From the NCBI GenBank assembly GCA_020725585.1, contig DYES01000080.1:1-42162 (forward strand): a DNA stretch of 42,162 bases, given 5' to 3'. Positions within the stretch are counted from its first letter, which is position 1. Each line of letters starts with the position of its first letter. Shown here one piece after another: positions 15,827 to 23,874 of the stretch. Below the pieces are notes generated by a model. That model did not search any database. It was given only the letters and a program-made list of their open reading frames with translations, and had not been told where the DNA came from. The stretch comes from Desulfovirgula sp. (lineage in GTDB: Bacteria; Bacillota; Desulfotomaculia; Desulfotomaculales; Nap2-2B). Made by a program: the position numbers and the translations under genes.

Positions 15827-16013
15827 CTTCGGCTTTAACCCCCAACCCGGCCTTTACTTCTGCTTCTCCCCGGGCAATGTTCTCCTTCTCTTCGGGAGTG
15901 ATTTCTTCTTCCTCGCAGGACGCTTCAAAAGCCTTCAAAGCCAGCATCTCTTCTATCTCGTTATTTACTTCATCCCTTTTATTTGCCAAAAGCTCAAGAA
16001 TGTACAGCGCCAC
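15801..16013 (-). CDS. antitoxin partner of the RelE/ParE-type toxin
   Basis: A 70-residue acidic, helical protein (MALYILELLANKRDEV, then EEEEITPEEKENIARGEAEV) ending KAEDVWKELGI. Gene order, size and the 26-base overlap with the toxin make it the cognate antitoxin. Start GTG has AGGGAAAGG upstream. In the same frame the reading extends upstream as IRLKGLFEIIKRLPRERLY without an ATG, GTG or TTG start. This is how related antitoxins begin, so either the original start was lost or an unusual start codon is used. No separate DNA-binding domain is obvious. Confidence 0.65.
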   Translation of the reverse strand: MALYILELLANKRDEVNNEIEEMLALKAFEASCEEEEITPEEKENIARGEAEVKAGLGVKAEDVWKELGI

Positions 16014-16172
16014 ATAGAGCCTTTCCCTGGGAAGTCTTTTAATAATTTCAAACAGCCCTTTGAGACGAATCCATATTGATATCGCCTCACTGGTTATTAT
16101 ATCTCAATATAAAAAATTAACCAACGTACTTTTCTTTTGCCTTTGACGTTTTTTTGAGGATTGGGCGCTATG

Positions 16173-16583
16173 CTATTTAATAAACGCTGATGTCGGAAGG
16201 AGGTGACGGTAGAAAGGAGGTGGAAATTCGCCTTCAAGTAGGATAAGGGGTCGGGTCTGACTTATCCCGTAGCGAAAGGAAGAGGAAAGATCGCAGCAGA
16301 CGCTTTCGATCTTTTCTGGGCTCCCGCCGTGCTGGGCAAGATCTTCAGTAAAGGCAGAAACGGTTTCTTTACCTTTTCCTTCTGCAGCAAAGAGCAGCTT
16401 GGCTCTTTCCCGATCCACAAAGAGGGAGATGTAATCGTGCCCCATTTTTGCCGAGGTTTCGTAGATCCCTATTTTTCGACCGGAGTAATCTGCCTTCGCT
16501 CTGGCTTCCTTAACATAGTGTTTGAGAACCCGCCTTAAGCCTCTTTTATCGTTTAAGGTGTTGCTAATATGGAGAACATCCGT
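16173..16583 (-). pseudogene. remnant of an ISL3-family transposase
   Basis: A 137-codon open stretch without a proper start reads KADYSGRKIGIYETSAKMGH, GHDYISLFVDRERAKLLFA and FTEDLAQHGGSPEKIESV. These are the middle of ISL3 (IS204/IS1001/IS1165) transposases. The first catalytic Asp of the usual DETS motif is Tyr here, and the protein loses family likeness after SSSFRYGISQ. The N-terminal zinc/HTH part and the C-terminal half are gone. Confidence 0.8.
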
Positions 16584-16628
16584 TTACCCACTCAAAATAG
16601 CGAGGAGCCAATTCTTCAAATGGTATAA

Positions 16629-16808
16629 AAGTCAGAGCTGTCAATATGCTTGGGGGAGTATCAGTTACACGGGATCATCCTTTCCAAGAAACGCATTATT
16701 GGCAAAGAATACCACCCTGCTGTAAAAAAGGCATTTGATGGTTTTATCCAATCACGAAGACGCTATGGTATCGCCCGGCCCTTGATTTTACTGGTTTTTC
16801 AAAACTAA
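16629..16808 (+). other. unassigned coding-like fragment
   Basis: An open plus-strand stretch with no start codon reads LHGIILSKKRIIGKEYHPAV then KKAFDGFIQSRRRYGIARPL and ends at TAA. Composition looks protein-like and it lies between the ISL3 remnant and the IS1182-type element. I do not recognise the family; it is probably a broken gene. Confidence 0.3.
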
Positions 16809-16839
16809 GCGTAAAATCGATTAAATTTTACGTATAGAT

Positions 16840-18778
16840 GATTTCAGTGCAACAACCCATAAATAAAACATCCAGACCGGACCGAACCTTGACAACATAT
16901 GGTAATTCGTGAGTCAATGAGAGCTAAAATCGGCATTTAGGTGGTCGTATTTAAGTTATATTATCCAGTAACTTCCTTTTTTCTGCTAAATGGGGACAAT
17001 AACCCCTTGTAACGAAGGTGTCTTAGTTTTGGCAGCTTTTTCCTTCTTTGCTTTGAGGGCGAAAAATTTCTTCAGTTGCTGGAAATTATGCGCAATGGTT
17101 TTAAAACCCATCACCAGGGTGCACTTTATCTGACCCCGGACGGAAAGCTTACCGGCGCCCCGACCACGTTTGATTGCCGAAATGGTTCCTTCGATCGCCG
17201 CCCGCTTGCTGGTGGCTTCGCGCCGGAATTCGTGATCGGCCAGTTCTTTTCTGATCTCGGCGACCAAAAGAGACTTCTGGTTAATTTTCAATAGGGCTTT
17301 TTTCTTTTGGATCTTCACTGGACACTGCTCTTTAAAAGGACACTCTTTACAAACGTGCGGATTAAACCAGGCAATGAGCTCTTCTTTTCCTTCGTTAAAG
17401 AAAGCATGGACGGGAGCCTGGTTTTGGGGACAGGCGAGTACCTTCTGGTGGTTTTCAATTGTAAAGGCGGTGAGCGGAAGCTTTTTTAAAGCAGGTTTGC
17501 GCCCGGTGAGGTTAGTGTAGTGCATGGTGACGCCCTGCTCTTCCGCAAGTTTCTGGACCTTTGGGCTGTAGAAGCCCCCGTCCTGGTAAAGGTCCGTCAA
17601 GCCCGTTCTTTCTTTATTCATCGATAGACGTTCTTCGAGTGTTTCGGGGTCAGTTTTAACGTTCTTCGTCAGGGTGTAATCGGTAACAAACTGGACCGGA
17701 TTTTCATCAGCACAGGTTTCGGTCAGAGTGTAGGTGTAACCTACGCGATCCTTGTTCCCTTTCCGCCGGAAAGTGGCGTCGGGATCGTAAGCGGACTGAA
17801 GGGAATCAGGAGATATTTCCTGACCCTTTTTGGCCACCCGTTTTTTTAAGACGGGATCAAAGACGGTCTGTTCTGCTAAAAACCGCCTGACCAACTTCAC
17901 CAGGGGAAGTTCGGCCACTTCTGGAAAAGAGGCAACCACATCCAGCAATTGTTGCTGGAGTTCAAGGAGGTACTGGAGTTTATTCTTTGCCTCACTAGCC
18001 CGGGACCGGTAGAGAACCTCGGTTTTAAAAGCAGGCTCTAAGACCTGGCGCAGGGATTCCGGTAAGATTTCCGGCGGGCAGACGCGAACCGCCTGTTTTA
18101 AGACATCAAAAGCCAGCGCCAGACGACCGGCGCGCCTAATGTTGGGCATAATGGCGGTAGAATCCGTGCGCTGTTCTTTCGTGTTGATTTTGGTGATGTC
18201 CAGGAAATGGGTCAGGAGTTGGTCAAACTGCCGGAAGACCAGATCAGCTTCTTCCGGATGGGCCAGGGTGTACTCGTAAACTCTTTTCCGAAAATCATAG
18301 AGGGTCCGTTCGCAGATGTAAAGTTCCCCCAGGTTGCGCTGCCCTAAGGCGTAGTTCACTTGGTAGTTGAAGTAATATTGCTCGAGGATCTGCTCATCGG
18401 TGTAGTCATACAGGTGTTTTAAAAATTCTAAGGAAAGGAGGATGTTCACCGGTTTATTGGGACAGCCGTTATCCGAGCAATAAAGGGATGCAAACATCTT
18501 TTCGTCGATTTTACAAAAGACGTGTTCGTAGTATAAAGGAGCCCAGCTTTTTTCCAGCATGGCCTTCGTTCTGGGATGCATGTAGGTAGAAGTGTTAAAT
18601 AGTTCGGGTTGGAGATGTGAATTGTTCTCTTTAAACACTGTGTAACCCCCTGGGGGTAATTTATATTGTCGTTACTTTGTATTGCTTTCATTATCTTCAT
18701 AATTCTACCCCATGGGAAAAATTCCTTCTGGAAAAGTAAATTTTTTAGAGATTTTTTTGGGGTTTTTGCACTGGAATC
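16840..18778 (-). mobile_element. IS1182-type insertion sequence, complete, with TIRs and 6-bp TSD
   Basis: A 1939-bp element. The ends are imperfect inverted repeats: GATTTCAGTGCAACAACCC at 16840-16858 and, reversed, GATTCCAGTGCAAAAACCC at 18778-18760 (17 of 19 identical). They are flanked by ATAGAT on both sides (16834-16839 and 18779-18784), a likely target-site duplication. It carries one full-length transposase gene. Removing the element and one ATAGAT restores two tandem copies of a 17-base unit, ACGTATAGATAAATATT, so it landed in a tandem repeat just upstream of gpr. The intact ends and ORF suggest a recent insertion. Because the target was already repeated, the duplication is strong but not absolute evidence. 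Confidence 0.88.
16986..18638 (-). CDS. IS1182-type DDE transposase
   Basis: A full-length 550-residue transposase. The N-terminal half has the DUF772-type domain (NKPVNILLSLEFLKHLYDYT, then YALGQRNLGELYICERTLYD). The catalytic core has D in RTDSTAIMPN, D in LYQDGGFYS, and E in KRAAIEGTISAIKRG. A cysteine-rich insert, CKECPFKEQCPV, precedes the last catalytic residue, as usual in this family. Start GTG follows CAGGGGGTTACACA. No frameshift is visible, so the element may be active. Confidence 0.9.
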   Translation of the reverse strand: MFKENNSHLQPELFNTSTYMHPRTKAMLEKSWAPLYYEHVFCKIDEKMFASLYCSDNGCPNKPVNILLSLEFLKHLYDYTDEQILEQYYFNYQVNYALGQRNLGELYICERTLYDFRKRVYEYTLAHPEEADLVFRQFDQLLTHFLDITKINTKEQRTDSTAIMPNIRRAGRLALAFDVLKQAVRVCPPEILPESLRQVLEPAFKTEVLYRSRASEAKNKLQYLLELQQQLLDVVASFPEVAELPLVKLVRRFLAEQTVFDPVLKKRVAKKGQEISPDSLQSAYDPDATFRRKGNKDRVGYTYTLTETCADENPVQFVTDYTLTKNVKTDPETLEERLSMNKERTGLTDLYQDGGFYSPKVQKLAEEQGVTMHYTNLTGRKPALKKLPLTAFTIENHQKVLACPQNQAPVHAFFNEGKEELIAWFNPHVCKECPFKEQCPVKIQKKKALLKINQKSLLVAEIRKELADHEFRREATSKRAAIEGTISAIKRGRGAGKLSVRGQIKCTLVMGFKTIAHNFQQLKKFFALKAKKEKAAKTKTPSLQGVIVPI

Positions 18779-18784
18779 ATAGAT

Positions 18785-18850
18785 AAATATTACGTATAGA
18801 TAAATATTATTTGGAAAAGCTATAATTGGGAAGTCGGGAAGGGGAAAATC
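18785..18850 (+). promoter_or_regulatory. candidate forespore promoter of gpr in the second copy of a 17-base repeat
   Basis: GTATA at 18794-18798, then 14 bases, then GGAAAAGCTA from 18813, resembles a sigma-F type promoter (GTATA, about 15 bases, GGnnAnAnTA). It is 38 bases before the gpr ATG and falls partly in the second ACGTATAGATAAATATT unit. The first unit is cut by the IS element. gpr is a known sigma-F/sigma-G gene in Bacillus. Confidence 0.45.
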
Positions 18851-19834
18851 ATGCTTTCAAAACTTTACCGTGAATTTGGAATTAACCTGGACCTGGCCCT
18901 GGAAGCAAGGGAAATTATCCAGGGAGAAACAGGGCAGGAAGTTCCCGGGGTGCAGGTAAACAAGGAAAAATATGACTATGCAGAAGTCACCATCGTAAGA
19001 ATCGTAGAACCTTATGCCGAGACTTTGATGGGCAAACCCATAGGGACCTACATAACCATTGAGGCACCCGTGATCAGGAAAAATAACCCGCCCGCCCACC
19101 AGGAAATAACCGAAATCCTGGCCCGGCAGTTAACGACGCTGATTAATATACCGGCATACTCCAATATTTTAGTGGTGGGCCTGGGCAACTGGCGGGCCAC
19201 CCCTGATTCTTTAGGACCGAAAGTATGCTCTTTGACAGTAGTCACGCGCCACCTTTTTAATTACGCACCGCAGGCTTTAAAAGAAGGCATGCGCCCCGTC
19301 AGCGCCCTGGCACCAGGCGTATTAGGCATTACAGGCATCGAAACGGCCGAAATTATTAAAGGTGTAGTGGAAAAAATCAGGCCCGAGTTAATCATTGCCA
19401 TAGATGCGCTGGCCGCCCGCAGTGTTACCCGCATTGGCACCACCATTCAAATTGCCGATACAGGAATCAGCCCCGGCTCCGGAATTGGCAACCAGCGGGC
19501 GGGCATCAACAAGGAAACCTTGGGTGTGCCTGTAATTGCCGTGGGCATTCCGACGGTGGCTCACGCCGCGGTAATTGCCCAGGACATTCTTGATCGCTTT
19601 TTAGAACAACTAAAGAACAGCCCGCATCTGTACCAGATCTACCAGGGATTAAGCCCGGATTTTTCGCACCAGGTAATTAAACAGGTTTTAGAACCCTTCG
19701 GCGGTAACTTAACCGTCACACCAAAAGAAATTGACGCACTCATTCATTCGGCGGCGGAAATCGTAGCGGGAGGAATAACTCTGGCGTTACATCCGAATCT
19801 GACTCCTGACGAATATAGATTTTACCTTCATTAA
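18851..19834 (+). CDS. gpr: germination protease GPR
   Basis: A 327-residue spore protease that starts degradation of small acid-soluble spore proteins at germination. The N-terminus FGINLDLALEAREI matches the region where the zymogen is processed. LVVGLGNWRATPDSLGP with Asp119 and IAIDALAARS with Asp185 correspond to the catalytic Asp pair. ALAPGVLGITGIETAEI, GISPGSGIGNQR and GVPVIAVGIPTV are further family blocks. Start ATG follows GGGAAGGGGAAAATC. It converges on an SASP gene, its expected substrate, across the inverted repeat at 19877-19947. The IS1182-type element ends 72 bases upstream. Confidence 0.96.
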   Translation: MLSKLYREFGINLDLALEAREIIQGETGQEVPGVQVNKEKYDYAEVTIVRIVEPYAETLMGKPIGTYITIEAPVIRKNNPPAHQEITEILARQLTTLINIPAYSNILVVGLGNWRATPDSLGPKVCSLTVVTRHLFNYAPQALKEGMRPVSALAPGVLGITGIETAEIIKGVVEKIRPELIIAIDALAARSVTRIGTTIQIADTGISPGSGIGNQRAGINKETLGVPVIAVGIPTVAHAAVIAQDILDRFLEQLKNSPHLYQIYQGLSPDFSHQVIKQVLEPFGGNLTVTPKEIDALIHSAAEIVAGGITLALHPNLTPDEYRFYLH

Positions 19835-19876
19835 TTTTGGATGACCTTGATTCATCTTTAATTAAATTAACCGGTG

Positions 19877-19947
19877 ATAAGGTCCCTACCGGGGGCCGGT
19901 TTTCAAGTTGGATTTTTTTCTCGAAACGGCCCCCGGATAGGCCTTAT
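19877..19947. terminator. long inverted repeat between gpr and the SASP gene, probable two-way terminator
   Basis: The arms start ATAAGG (19877-19882) and end CCTTAT (19942-19947). The core is a perfect 10-bp match, CCGGGGGCCG (19889-19898) against CGGCCCCCGG (19927-19936), with a few bulges outside it and a loop of about 28 bases that contains seven T. It lies between two convergent genes. The stem is longer than an ordinary terminator, so a small mobile palindrome is an alternative. Confidence 0.6.
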
Positions 19948-20016
19948 TAAGTCAGGTATGGAACACGTGATACGACATGTATCCGTGTCTTGTTTCTTCA
20001 TCCCCTACCCCCCTGT

Positions 20017-20274
20017 TTACGGGGTGGTCCGAACGTTGGTTACTTGCGGAGTCGGAGGTTGAGAACCGGCAGCCAGGCTTTGCTCGTAAGCGGCAATCAT
20101 TTTCTTCACCATGTTGCCGCCGATGGCGCCATTAATTTTCGAAGGTATGTCGCCCATGTAACCTCCCTGCGGAATCTGAACCCCAAGTTCCTGGGCGGTT
20201 TCCCATTTGAACTGCTCCATGGCGGCACCAGCCTGCGGGAAGAGTAAGCGATTTCTCCTTTGCCCTTGGGCCAT
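20017..20274 (-). CDS. small acid-soluble spore protein, alpha/beta type
   Basis: An 85-residue DNA-binding spore protein. The family core is present: FKWETAQELGV holds the GPR cleavage motif (normally KYEIA), and the second half reads NGAIGGNMVKKMIAAYEQSL (normally GSVGGEMVKRLI). A 20-residue N-terminal tail (AQGQRRNRLLFPQ) and a Pro/Thr-rich C-terminus extend the core. It coats spore DNA in the A-form and is degraded by GPR at germination; gpr is the convergent neighbour. Start ATG follows AAGGAGGTGAAATTAA. The promoter at 20308-20337 looks like a forespore type. Confidence 0.93.
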   Translation of the reverse strand: MAQGQRRNRLLFPQAGAAMEQFKWETAQELGVQIPQGGYMGDIPSKINGAIGGNMVKKMIAAYEQSLAAGSQPPTPQVTNVRTTP

Positions 20275-20307
20275 TTAATTTCACCTCCTTATCTTTAAAT
20301 CTGGTTT

Positions 20308-20337
20308 TAGTATTGTCGCTAAGAAAATAATTTATAA
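20308..20337 (-). promoter_or_regulatory. candidate sigma-G/F promoter of the SASP gene
   Basis: On the minus strand AATACTA (20314-20308) matches six of seven bases of the sigma-G -10 box CATACTA and lies 17 bases after TTATAA (20337-20332), a partial -35. It is 34 bases before the SASP start. Confidence 0.45.
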
Positions 20338-20495
20338 CTAGAACATTTTACCCAAAAAAGTCCCGCATCATTTATCATTAAAGGCTCCTGTCTCCATTAA
20401 AATGCAAAAAAGAAGATGACAATTTTCTAACAAAAATGTCTATGGTTGCCTTGTTTATAAAAATGCCAACAAAAAATGCCCTTGCTAAAAATGGC

Positions 20496-20524
20496 TTGCA
20501 CCCCGTATCCTTTTCTGGTAGAAT
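20496..20524 (+). promoter_or_regulatory. sigma-A promoter of rpmB
   Basis: TTGCAC (20496-20501), a 17-base spacer, then TAGAAT (20519-20524), 38 bases before the rpmB start. Both boxes are close to consensus. The rest of the gap 20338-20495 shows nothing notable. Confidence 0.7.
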
Positions 20525-20562
20525 ATCTGGGTGACGTCCGTTTTTAAGGGGAGGTGTTGCTT

Positions 20563-20754
20563 TTGGCCAGAAAATGCGCCGTCTGCGGAAAAGGCATCAG
20601 TGTAGGAATGCAGGTGAGCCATTCACATATTCGGACAAAAAGAACCTGGGCGCCGAACTTGCAAAGAGTAAAAGCAATCGTCAACGGCACGCCGAAAAGA
20701 ATTCTGGTCTGCACGCGCTGTTTAAGAAGCGGGAAGGTGCAAAGGGCTGTTTAA
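20563..20754 (+). CDS. rpmB: 50S ribosomal protein L28 (zinc form)
   Basis: A 63-residue ribosomal protein from TTG at 20563, which has GGGGAGGTGTTGC upstream. ARKCAVCGKG at the N-terminus and VCTRCLRSGKV near the end provide a CxxC-CxxC zinc ribbon, the cysteine-containing form of L28. VSHSHIRTKRTWAPNLQRV is the canonical central block. It is a single-gene unit with promoter at 20496-20524 and terminator at 20833-20861. Confidence 0.95.
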   Translation: MARKCAVCGKGISVGMQVSHSHIRTKRTWAPNLQRVKAIVNGTPKRILVCTRCLRSGKVQRAV

Positions 20755-20832
20755 AAACAATCAAAAGAACGAGGCGATCAGCTGCAAGCCACCTGCTCCA
20801 TCCTAATTACTTTGCGTGCATTAAAAAAACGT

Positions 20833-20861
20833 TTTGCCGGGCAAATCCAAAACCCGGCAAA
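20833..20861. terminator. two-way terminator between rpmB and the nicotinate phosphoribosyltransferase gene
   Basis: TTTGCCGGG (20833-20841) and CCCGGCAAA (20853-20861) form a perfect 9-bp stem with an 11-base loop. On the minus strand it is followed by ACGTTTTTTT; on the plus strand by CTTACTTTTT. It can serve both convergent genes. Confidence 0.75.
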
Positions 20862-20905
20862 CTTACTTTTTGGATAAAAACTTTTTAATAAAAATAATTA
20901 TAATT

Positions 20906-21946
20906 TCATATCATGCGCAAGCGCGGGGTAGGAGTAATCCCTGGTATCCGCCCCCGCTTGGCCACAGGCCTGCCGTTAACTTCCTTGATATCCATGGTCA
21001 TATCAATGGGCGGGGCGGCGGAAATGTAGCTCCCTACGCCGAAGGCGTCGGCACCGGCTTCCCGCAAGGCGGCAATGCGCTCCGGGGTGATTCCCCCGCT
21101 AACCAATATCTGAACATGAGAAAAACCCGCCTGGTCCAGGCGCGCTCTTATTTCCCTGACCAGCGCCGGGGTAACCCCGCCCCTTTCATTGGGGGTGTCC
21201 AGCCTGATCGCGTGCAGTTTTTCCTTTAATTCCGCGGCCACCCGCAGCGTTTCCTCCGCCTCGTCCTTAAAAGTGTCCACCAGCACCACCACCGGCGCAT
21301 CCACGGGCATTATTTGCTGGTAAACACGGGCAACCTGCAGCGTATCGCCGACGATCAAGATCACCGCGTGCGGCACCGTCCCGGTTGGTTCTTGTCCGGC
21401 CAGTTTGGCCCCCAAAATGCAACTGGCTCCATCCGCTCCGCCAATAATAGCCGCCCTTTCCATAACCGGGGCCACTGCCGGGTGGACGTGGCGGGCGCCA
21501 AAGCAAACGACCCTTTTTTCTCCAGCCATTTCTTTGCAGCGCCGGGCCGCGGTGGCCCACCCGCTGGAGCTGGCCAGGATACCTAAAAGCGCGGTTTCGT
21601 AAAGTCCAAACGAATCGTAGGGGCCGGCGATGCGCATCACCACTTCTTTTTCGCAAAAGGATTCACCTTCCGGTAAAGCCCAGATTTGTGCGCCGGTCCC
21701 CGCCAGAAGTTTTTTAACTTCCGGCACCCCCGCCAGGATACCGGCCCGCCCGGCAAAAACTTCCGCCACTACCGGAGTGTCCGCCAGACCCATCGCGCGC
21801 AAAATTTCCCGCGTTTTCACAAAGTAAATATCTGTCGTCCAGCCCTGGCAGATTTCTTCTTCGCTCGCCGAAAAAAGGCGCCGGTCGGCAGATACTCTGT
21901 AGTCGGCCACTTCTTTTAAGCCCTGAACGGTCTTTATATTCTTCAC
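20906..21946 (-). CDS. nicotinate phosphoribosyltransferase
   Basis: A 346-residue type II phosphoribosyltransferase that makes nicotinate mononucleotide from nicotinate and PRPP in NAD salvage. TTDIYFVKTREILRAMG near residue 35, then EGESFCEKEVVMRIAGPY, FGARHVHPAVAP, and the phosphate-binding ILVSGGITPERIAAL with GVGSYI are the conserved blocks. It is shorter than E. coli PncB and belongs to the compact form seen in clostridia and archaea. Start GTG follows AAAGGAGGGGCGG. It lies 70 bases after ribH on the same strand and may share the riboflavin operon transcript. It ends at the two-way terminator 20833-20861. Confidence 0.9.
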   Translation of the reverse strand: MKNIKTVQGLKEVADYRVSADRRLFSASEEEICQGWTTDIYFVKTREILRAMGLADTPVVAEVFAGRAGILAGVPEVKKLLAGTGAQIWALPEGESFCEKEVVMRIAGPYDSFGLYETALLGILASSSGWATAARRCKEMAGEKRVVCFGARHVHPAVAPVMERAAIIGGADGASCILGAKLAGQEPTGTVPHAVILIVGDTLQVARVYQQIMPVDAPVVVLVDTFKDEAEETLRVAAELKEKLHAIRLDTPNERGGVTPALVREIRARLDQAGFSHVQILVSGGITPERIAALREAGADAFGVGSYISAAPPIDMTMDIKEVNGRPVAKRGRIPGITPTPRLRMI

Positions 21947-22016
21947 CCGCCCCTCCTTTGAAATTTACTCATTCTCTCATCTTAAAATTACTCAAGCTTG
22001 AATTACAAATCTAGAA

Positions 22017-22493
22017 TTATGCATCCTTTTCGATGCTTTTCAATAAGTTGGCCATTTCAATTGCCGTCACCGCCGCGTTCCAGCCTTTATTGCCGGCCTT
22101 CGTGCCCGCCCTCTCAATCGCCTGCTCAATGTTATCGGCGGTAATTACGCCGTACACGACGGGCACGCCGGTTTCCAGGCCGACACGGGCAATTCCTTTC
22201 GATACTTCGGCAGCCACGTATTCAAAATGCGGGGTGGCGCCACGAATTACTGCTCCTAAGCAGATGACCGCGTTAAAGCGCTGTTTTTCGACCATCTTGC
22301 GAGCAACCAGGGGAATTTCAAAGGCCCCGGGCACCCAGGCGATTTCCACATCCTGCTCCGACACGCCGTGGCGCTTTAAAGCGTCGAGCGCGCTGCTTAA
22401 CAGCCGGTTGGTTATAAATTCGTTAAAGCGGCCAACCACCAGGCCAAAGCGCAAACCTTCGCCCAGCAAGTGGCCTTCGTAAACCTTCGCCAT
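22017..22493 (-). CDS. ribH: 6,7-dimethyl-8-ribityllumazine synthase
   Basis: A 158-residue enzyme, the penultimate step of riboflavin synthesis. It has the substrate-binding RFNEFIT motif, [12 protein letters not shown], and [15 protein letters not shown] with the catalytic His89. The C-terminal [14 protein letters not shown] block is intact, and length is normal for the icosahedral or pentameric enzyme. ATG start has AAGGAGAAAAAAGAG upstream. It is the last gene of ribD-ribE-ribBA-ribH, 61 bases after ribBA. Confidence 0.96.
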   Translation of the reverse strand: MAKVYEGHLLGEGLRFGLVVGRFNEFITNRLLSSALDALKRHGVSEQDVEIAWVPGAFEIPLVARKMVEKQRFNAVICLGAVIRGATPHFEYVAAEVSKGIARVGLETGVPVVYGVITADNIEQAIERAGTKAGNKGWNAAVTAIEMANLLKSIEKDA

Positions 22494-22554
22494 CTCTTTT
22501 TTCTCCTTTTTGACCTTTTATTTTTTATTTCCCCGGGCAGCCAAAAACTTTTTT

Positions 22555-23775
22555 TTATCCTGCTTCCCCGGTGAAATTCAGTAAATGCCCTAGCTTACGC
22601 TTCTTCGTCGCCAGGTAAAAACGGTTTGTTTTGCAGGGGGAGATTTCAATGGGCACCCGGTCCACCACCTGCAGGCCGTAGCCCTCCAGGCCGGCTATTT
22701 TGCGCGGGTTATTGGTCATCAGGCGGATCTTTTTCAGGCCGAGATCCACGAGGATCTGGGCGCCAATCCCGTAATCGCGCAAGTCCGGCGGAAAACCGAG
22801 CGCTTCGTTGGCCTCGACGGTATCTTTACCCTGATCCTGGAGCTTGTAGGCCCGGATTTTATTTAAAAGGCCTATTCCGCGTCCTTCCTGGCGCATGTAC
22901 AAAAGAACGCCCACACCCTCTCTGGCAATCATCTCCAGGGCACGTTTTACCTGCTCGCCGCAGTCGCAGCGCAAAGAGCCAAAAACGTCCCCCGTTAAGC
23001 ATTCCGAGTGCACGCGCACCAAAGGAGCCTCTACGCTGGCCAAATCCCCCTTGACCAGGGCAAGGTGGCCCTTTTTATCCAGCACGCTCTCGTACGCTAC
23101 GGCGGTAAACTCCCCAAATACGGTCGGAAGCTTCGCTTCGTCCACTTTTTTGATCAGCTTTTCCGTTCGCCGCCGGTACTGGATCAGGTCGGCGATGGTG
23201 ATCATTTTCAAACCGTGCTGCTGGCAAAACTGGATCAGTTCAGGCACCCGGGCCATGGTTCCGTCTTCTTTCATAATTTCACAGCACACGCCGGCCGGAT
23301 AAAGCCCCGCCAAACGGGCCAGGTCCACCGTCGCCTCGGTGTGCCCGGCCCGGCGCAACACGCCGCCTTCCTTTGCCCGCAGGGGAAAGATATGCCCGGG
23401 GCGGCGGAGGTCTTCGGGCCGGGTGGCGGGATCCAAAATGGACCTAATGGTAAAGGCCCGCTCGTGGGCGGAAATACCGGTAGTGGTGTCTTTGTGGTCG
23501 ATGGAAACGGTAAAGGCGGTGCCGTGGGGATCGGTGTTCTGCGTTACCATTAAAGGGAGATCCAGTTCGTCCAGCCGCTCTCCGACAATGGGCAGACAAA
23601 CCAGGCCGCGCGCGTGCGTAATCATGAAATTGACCGCTTCCGGGGTCACCTTTTCGGCGGCCATAACCAGATCTCCTTCGTTTTCACGGTCCTCATCGTC
23701 CACGACAACAACCATTTTCCCTTCGCGAATATCTGCGATCGCTTCTTCGATGGTGTTAAAACGAAATTCCATCAT
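22555..23775 (-). CDS. ribBA: bifunctional 3,4-dihydroxy-2-butanone-4-phosphate synthase / GTP cyclohydrolase II
   Basis: A 406-residue fusion from ATG at 23775, which follows GGAGAGGAAGAAGC; a longer reading of 423 residues has no such site. Residues 1-204 are DHBP synthase, with [28 protein letters not shown], and [16 protein letters not shown]. Residues 205-406 are GTP cyclohydrolase II, with the zinc cysteines in [19 protein letters not shown] and the [13 protein letters not shown] loop. It supplies both the butanone phosphate and the pyrimidine precursors of riboflavin. It sits between ribE and ribH in the operon. Confidence 0.96.
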   Translation of the reverse strand: MMEFRFNTIEEAIADIREGKMVVVVDDEDRENEGDLVMAAEKVTPEAVNFMITHARGLVCLPIVGERLDELDLPLMVTQNTDPHGTAFTVSIDHKDTTTGISAHERAFTIRSILDPATRPEDLRRPGHIFPLRAKEGGVLRRAGHTEATVDLARLAGLYPAGVCCEIMKEDGTMARVPELIQFCQQHGLKMITIADLIQYRRRTEKLIKKVDEAKLPTVFGEFTAVAYESVLDKKGHLALVKGDLASVEAPLVRVHSECLTGDVFGSLRCDCGEQVKRALEMIAREGVGVLLYMRQEGRGIGLLNKIRAYKLQDQGKDTVEANEALGFPPDLRDYGIGAQILVDLGLKKIRLMTNNPRKIAGLEGYGLQVVDRVPIEISPCKTNRFYLATKKRKLGHLLNFTGEAG

Positions 23776-23874
23776 GCTTCTTCCTCTCCTTGCAAAATAA
23801 TGGGCAACAAAAAGCCCCTGCGCCACAAAGACACAATTTTTGATGGCATAAATTCTTGTAAATTTTTTATTATA

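Noticed and set aside
16189-16245. Plus-strand 18-codon ORF holding two AAGGAGGTG-like sites in tandem
   Set aside because: It is antisense to the ISL3 remnant and the SD-like sequences fall inside the frame; no family resemblance.
20574-20888. Plus-strand ORF of 104 codons overlapping rpmB
   Set aside because: It is an out-of-frame shadow of rpmB and then runs through the terminator hairpin.
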